DNA of 64,000 nucleotides, taken from positions 62,001-126,000 of the forward strand of contig NZ_SODF01000004.1 of NCBI RefSeq assembly GCF_004365875.1, given 5' to 3'. The position numbers and the translations under genes are program-made. A model generated the notes under the pieces. The model saw only the letters and a list, made by a program, of their open reading frames with translations. It had not been told where the DNA came from and made no database searches. Origin of the DNA: Kribbella kalugense (GTDB lineage Bacteria > Actinomycetota > Actinomycetes > Propionibacteriales > Kribbellaceae). Positions 58,897-64,000 of the stretch are shown one piece after another. Positions within the stretch are counted from its first letter, which is position 1; the number at the start of each line of letters is the position of its first letter.

Positions 58897-59361
58897 ATGG
58901 CTCCTACGGCTCACAGCCCGAAACTCGCCGGACAAGCAACCAAGCACCCGGCGTTGGCGATGCTGCGCGGCGCTCTGATCGCCGCCCTCGTCGTCGGTGT
59001 CAACGCGACCGCGGTGTCCGCGGTGGCAGCCGGTCTGCCCGGCCTCTGGGGCGCGCTGCTCGGCCTGCTGATGGTGATCGTCTTCTCCGGCGCGGGTCTG
59101 ATCGCGCTGCACCTGTCCCGCAAGACCTCCCCGACCATGCAGCTCGCGGTCGCGATGGCGTCGTACACCGGCCGGATCGCCGTCTTCGGCGGTCTGCTCG
59201 CGGTCGCGCTGAGCTCCGACGCCCTGGCCGCGCACGTGAATCTGACCGTGCTCGGGCTGGTCGCGCTCGTTGTCGTGATGGGCTGGATGGCCGGCGAGAT
59301 CTGGGCCTGGTCCCGGCTGCGCGTGCCGATCTACGACCTCGACAAGGAGGTGACGGCGTGA
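58897..59361 (+). CDS. AtpI-like membrane protein of the ATP synthase operon
   Basis: This 154-aa membrane protein has four hydrophobic helices (LRGALIAALVVGVNATAVSA, GLWGALLGLLMVIVFS, LAVAMASYTGRIAVFGGLLA, LTVLGLVALVVVMGWMAGEI). Size, topology and position match the ATP synthase protein I family upstream of atpB, although sequence identity in this family is low. AtpI-type proteins aid assembly of the c-ring. It is followed by a second, smaller AtpZ/AtpI-type gene. Confidence 0.75.
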   Translation: MAPTAHSPKLAGQATKHPALAMLRGALIAALVVGVNATAVSAVAAGLPGLWGALLGLLMVIVFSGAGLIALHLSRKTSPTMQLAVAMASYTGRIAVFGGLLAVALSSDALAAHVNLTVLGLVALVVVMGWMAGEIWAWSRLRVPIYDLDKEVTA

Positions 59362-59451
59362 GCACCGTGGGTAACGATTTCCCTGCTGTGGTGGAGATTA
59401 CTGGGCCTGATGTGACCGCATCTGTCGCCAACTGGTACGTTTCACTTGCCA

Positions 59452-59667
59452 ATGAGCGAGCATCAGGATCCGAAGCCATCACCCCCGAATTCGGGCGACG
59501 GCTGGCGGGTCCTGTCCTACTTGATCGGCGGTGTCCTGGTCTACGGGGGCATCGGGTTCGGGTTGGATCGCCTCTTCGGCACCGAGTTCCTGCTTCCGGT
59601 GGGAATCGTCCTCGGTGCCGGGCTCACCATCTTGATGTTGCACTTCCGGTACGGGTCGCGGTCCTGA
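59452..59667 (+). CDS. small AtpZ/AtpI-family protein
   Basis: This 71-aa protein has a polar N-terminus (SEHQDPKPSPPNSGDG) and two transmembrane helices, VLSYLIGGVLVYGGIGFGLD and LLPVGIVLGAGLTILML. The GGIGFGLDRLFG loop is typical of AtpZ proteins, which with AtpI are linked to Mg2+/Ca2+ transport and ATP synthase assembly. ATG 59452 is the first methionine after a TTG in the same frame. It precedes atpB by 97 nt. Confidence 0.8.
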   Translation: MSEHQDPKPSPPNSGDGWRVLSYLIGGVLVYGGIGFGLDRLFGTEFLLPVGIVLGAGLTILMLHFRYGSRS

Positions 59668-59764
59668 CCTGCACCAGGTCTGACGTTGTTGACCGCCATG
59701 CCCTGAGCCGCCCTGCCCTTACGTACAAGGCGTCCGACTTGAGCACGACGCGAGAGGAGACCCG

Positions 59765-60547
59765 GTGACCGCCGGCGTTCCGACCGAGTTCATCGCACCC
59801 GGTCCCCAGAGTTTCGACCTTCCGCCGATCATCCCCGGCGTGGACTGGTTCACCAAGCCTGTGCTGGTGGCCGCGCTGTCCGTGGTCGTGATCGTGTGGT
59901 TCTACTGGGCTGCGGCCCGCAAGTCCGCGGTCGTCCCCAGCCGGCTGCAGTTCGCCGGAGAGCTCGGCTACAACTTCGTCCGCAACTCGATCGCCCGGGA
60001 CGCGATCGGCAGCGCGGAGTACATGAAGTACGTGCCGTACCTGTGCGGCCTCTTCTACTTCATCCTGCTGAACAACGTCGCCGGCACCATCCCGCTGATC
60101 CAGTTCCCGACCTTCAGCCACATCGGCTGGGCGTACGTGGCCGCGGTGATGAGCTGGGTCATCTACAACGCGGCCGGCATCAAGAAGAAGGGCGTGTGGG
60201 GCTACTTCAAGCACCAGACGATGCCGGCCGGCGTGCCGCTGTGGCTGATGCCGCTGATGATCCCGATCGAGTTCATCTCGAACATCCTGGTCCGGCCGAT
60301 CTCGCTGAGCCTGCGGTTGTTCGCCAACATGTTCGCCGGTCACATCCTGCTCGGGGTGTTCGTGCTCGGCGGCGAGTACATGGTGTTCGAGTCCGGCAAG
60401 ATCCTCCTCGGCGGCGTCGGCATCATCACCTTCATCATGGGCCTCGCGATCGCCGGGCTGGAGCTGTTCGTCCAGTCCATCCAGGCCTACATCTTCGTCG
60501 TGCTGACCGCGCAGTACATCGGTAGCGCCATCTCCGACGAGCACTGA
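59765..60547 (+). CDS. atpB: ATP synthase Fo subunit a
   Basis: This 260-aa subunit forms the proton half-channels of Fo. The essential arginine lies in RPISLSLRLFANMFAGHILL, followed by the ion-path segment and the C-terminal helix ELFVQSIQAYIFVVLTAQYI. It starts with GTG after GAGGAGA. It is the first gene of the standard atpBEFHAG order. Confidence 0.97.
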   Translation: MTAGVPTEFIAPGPQSFDLPPIIPGVDWFTKPVLVAALSVVVIVWFYWAAARKSAVVPSRLQFAGELGYNFVRNSIARDAIGSAEYMKYVPYLCGLFYFILLNNVAGTIPLIQFPTFSHIGWAYVAAVMSWVIYNAAGIKKKGVWGYFKHQTMPAGVPLWLMPLMIPIEFISNILVRPISLSLRLFANMFAGHILLGVFVLGGEYMVFESGKILLGGVGIITFIMGLAIAGLELFVQSIQAYIFVVLTAQYIGSAISDEH

Positions 60548-60606
60548 TCCAGTAAGTACAAATCCGGATAGGGCTCCCTATCCGTACCGAAAGGAAAGAC
60601 CGCACC

Positions 60607-60840
60607 ATGAGCAACCTCGCTCTCGCAATCAGCGGCAACATCGCCGTTCTCGGCTACGGCCTGGCTGCCATCGGCCCGGGCGTCGGCGTCGGTCTGATCT
60701 TCGCCGCGGTGATCAACGGCACCGCCCGTCAGCCGGAGGCCCAGAGCAAGCTGCAGTCGATCGCGTGGATCGGCTTCGGTGTCACCGAGGTGCTGGCCAT
60801 CATCGGTATCGCGCTGGCGTTCGTGTTCAAGAACGGCTGA
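60607..60840 (+). CDS. atpE: ATP synthase Fo subunit c
   Basis: This 77-aa hairpin of two helices forms the rotor ring. The cytoplasmic loop is NGTARQPEAQSKL with the RQPE motif, and the proton-carrying glutamate is in GFGVTEVLAIIGIALAF. No sodium-type ligand set is seen, so it is proton-driven. The GAAAGGA site lies upstream. Confidence 0.97.
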   Translation: MSNLALAISGNIAVLGYGLAAIGPGVGVGLIFAAVINGTARQPEAQSKLQSIAWIGFGVTEVLAIIGIALAFVFKNG

Positions 60841-60879
60841 CCCACTCCTTCTTCTCTTACTGACTGACAGGACACGGAT

Positions 60880-61452
60880 ATGACGACGTTGGTGCTACCG
60901 CTCAGCGAAGCGGCCGGCGAGGACGTGAACCCGCTGCTGCCGCACACCGCCGAGATCATCTTCGGTTTCGTCTTCCTGATCCTGCTGGCCATCGCCTTCG
61001 CCAAGTTCGTCGTACCGAGGTTCGAGAAGGCTTACGCCGACCGGACCGCGGCGATCGAAGGCGGCATGGAAGCGGCCAAGCAGGCCCAGGCCGAGGCGAA
61101 GGCGGCTTTGGAGAAGTACACCGCGCAGCTGGCGAACGCTCGCCAGGAGGCGGCGAAGATCCGCGAGGACGCCCGCGAGCAGGGTGCGGCGATCATCGCG
61201 GAGATGCGTGAGCAGGCGAACGCCGAGTCCGAGCGGATCGTCACGCACGCGCGGGCTCAGATCGACGCCGAGCGGGCCCAGGCGGTCGCCTCGCTGCGCA
61301 GCGAGGTCGGCACGATGGCGACCACCCTGGCCGGCCGGATCGTCGGTGAGTCGCTCGAGGACGAGGCGCGGCAGCGCCGGACCGTCGAGCGCTTCCTGGC
61401 GGAGCTGGAGGAGTCGGAGTCGGCTCGTCAGGCCGTCGGAACGGACGGCTGA
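60880..61452 (+). CDS. atpF: ATP synthase Fo subunit b
   Basis: This 190-aa subunit has one N-terminal membrane helix (EIIFGFVFLILLAIAFAKFV) and a long charged coiled coil (EAAKQAQAEAKAALEKYTAQ, EMREQANAESERIV) forming the stator stalk. The stop overlaps the atpH start (TGATG). Confidence 0.96.
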   Translation: MTTLVLPLSEAAGEDVNPLLPHTAEIIFGFVFLILLAIAFAKFVVPRFEKAYADRTAAIEGGMEAAKQAQAEAKAALEKYTAQLANARQEAAKIREDAREQGAAIIAEMREQANAESERIVTHARAQIDAERAQAVASLRSEVGTMATTLAGRIVGESLEDEARQRRTVERFLAELEESESARQAVGTDG

Positions 61453-62249
61453 TGCGCGGCGCGTCGTACGTGTCACTCGCCCGGGCCGAGGATGCCCTGG
61501 CGAGTGCGAGCCCGGCCGAGGGGCTGGGTGGCGAGTTGTTCTCGATCGCCAAGCTGCTGGACGGGAACGGCGCGCTCCGGCGCGCACTGACCGATCCGGC
61601 CCGGCCGACCGATTCCAAGACCGGTCTGGTGCAGCAGTTGTTCGGCGGCAAGATCTCCGCGAGTGCGCTGGAGATCCTGACCGTCGCAGTGTCCGGTCGC
61701 TGGGTCAGCGGCCGGGACCTGGGTGACGCCCTGGACCAGTTGAGTGTCAAGGCCGAGGTGGCGTACGCCGACAGCCGGCGGAAGCTGGACGAGGTCGAGG
61801 ACGAGCTGTTCCGGCTCGACCGGGTGGTCACTGCCGAGCGGGCCCTGGCCGACAAGCTGGGGGACCGGCGGATCCCGGTCGAGCAGCGGCAGGAGTTGCT
61901 CCGCGGACTGCTGCAGGGCAAGGCCGACGCCACCACGGTGCGGCTGGCCGAGCGGGCCGTGGACGGCCGTGGGCGTGGCTTCGCGGCGTCGATGCGGTCC
62001 TACCAGGTCGCCGCGGCGGCCCGGCGGAACGCCAGCATCGCGACCGTGCGGGTGGCCACCGACCTGACCGAGGCCGAGCGCACCCGGCTGGCCGATGCGC
62101 TGGGCCGGCAGTACGGCCGGCAGATCCAGCTGAACGTGATCGTCGACCCGCAGGTGGTCGGCGGCGTCCGGGTGGACATCGGCGACGAAGTGATCGACGG
62201 AACCATCGCGGCCCGGCTCGACGACGCGCAGCGGCGCATCGCGGGCTGA
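61452..62249 (+). CDS. atpH: ATP synthase F1 subunit delta
   Basis: This 265-aa delta subunit joins the b stalk to F1. It is longer than the E. coli form, as usual in actinobacteria. It has an N-terminal helical domain (YVSLARAEDALASASPAEGL, GNGALRRALTDPARPTDSK) and the C-terminal segment IQLNVIVDPQVVGGVRVDIG typical of the family. It is coupled to atpF by a one-base overlap. Confidence 0.95.
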   Translation: MRGASYVSLARAEDALASASPAEGLGGELFSIAKLLDGNGALRRALTDPARPTDSKTGLVQQLFGGKISASALEILTVAVSGRWVSGRDLGDALDQLSVKAEVAYADSRRKLDEVEDELFRLDRVVTAERALADKLGDRRIPVEQRQELLRGLLQGKADATTVRLAERAVDGRGRGFAASMRSYQVAAAARRNASIATVRVATDLTEAERTRLADALGRQYGRQIQLNVIVDPQVVGGVRVDIGDEVIDGTIAARLDDAQRRIAG

Positions 62250-62299
62250 CGGCTCACACTGACAACAGGCCAGCAAGGTCAAGGAAGCAGGATATAGAG

Positions 62300-63937
<1,638 letters not shown>

Positions 63938-63939
63938 CG

Positions 63940-64000
63940 ATGCCGGCCAACTTGCGGGAGCTTCGCGATCGGAAGGCCTCGGTCACGACGATCAAGAAGC
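63940..64000 (+). CDS. atpG: ATP synthase F1 subunit gamma, N-terminal fragment
   Basis: The first 20 codons (PANLRELRDRKASVTTIKK) match the conserved N-terminus of the gamma subunit. The gene continues past the window edge. It follows atpA by 2 nt, keeping the standard operon order. Confidence 0.9.
   Translation, partial: MPANLRELRDRKASVTTIKK

Overview
The window is high-GC DNA from an actinobacterium. Several things support this: frequent GTG starts, leaderless genes with TAnnnT -10 boxes 6-7 nt before the start codon, a mycothiol-dependent-type enzyme, a SARP/AfsR regulator, and the conserved order argS-lysA-hom-thrC-thrB-rho-rpmE-prfA-prmC ... tsaC-wecA-atpIBEFHAG. Protein style suggests the Nocardioidales, most like Kribbella. 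That placement is my inference; no search was run.

Layout. 1-12 kb: the 3' end of a HelY-type helicase, a Tat-exported serine hydrolase, small secreted proteins, a MarR/cupin pair sharing a 32-bp palindrome, a DUF1906 glycoside-hydrolase-like exoprotein, several regulators, and a flavin monooxygenase/LysR pair. 12-24 kb: two tandem paralogous membrane proteins; an MFS-cobG-cobH-cobIJ operon for aerobic cobalamin synthesis; a phosphotransferase remnant beside a 63-bp hairpin; a TMEM175-like channel; a carboxylesterase; a VapBC45-like toxin-antitoxin pair; and zwf overlapping cobF. 24-33 kb: accessory genes, including an ECF42-type sigma factor with its DGPF partner, a second serine hydrolase with a divergent HTH regulator, an aldo/keto reductase/AraC pair, and a TetR/SnoaL pair separated by three evenly spaced operators. 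33-38.6 kb: the most interesting locus. A CarH/LitR-like B12-binding MerR regulator heads an operon with an SRPBCC protein and an SDR. It is divergent from an operon encoding an FAD amine-oxidase-like protein, a DUF1365 protein and a cyclopropane-fatty-acid-synthase-like methyltransferase, a set resembling the furan fatty acid enzymes. The intergenic region holds two clusters of 11-bp direct repeats, the spacing known for CarH operators, lying over both promoters.

38.6-64 kb is largely core genome: tRNA-Arg(CCG), argS, the lysine/threonine branch genes, rho with a large Arg/Asp/Asn-rich insertion, rpmE, prfA, prmC, an AfsR-like regulator operon, an adenosine-deaminase-family gene, tsaC (Sua5-like), wecA and the F1Fo ATP synthase operon, cut off inside atpG.

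A working model for the accessory part is that cob genes supply the adenosylcobalamin used by the CarH-like repressor. The repressor in turn would control light-dependent membrane-lipid modification. The regulator, repeats and gene set are seen directly; the light response and lipid product are inferred. Convergent genes very often overlap or abut at their 3' ends with no terminator between them.
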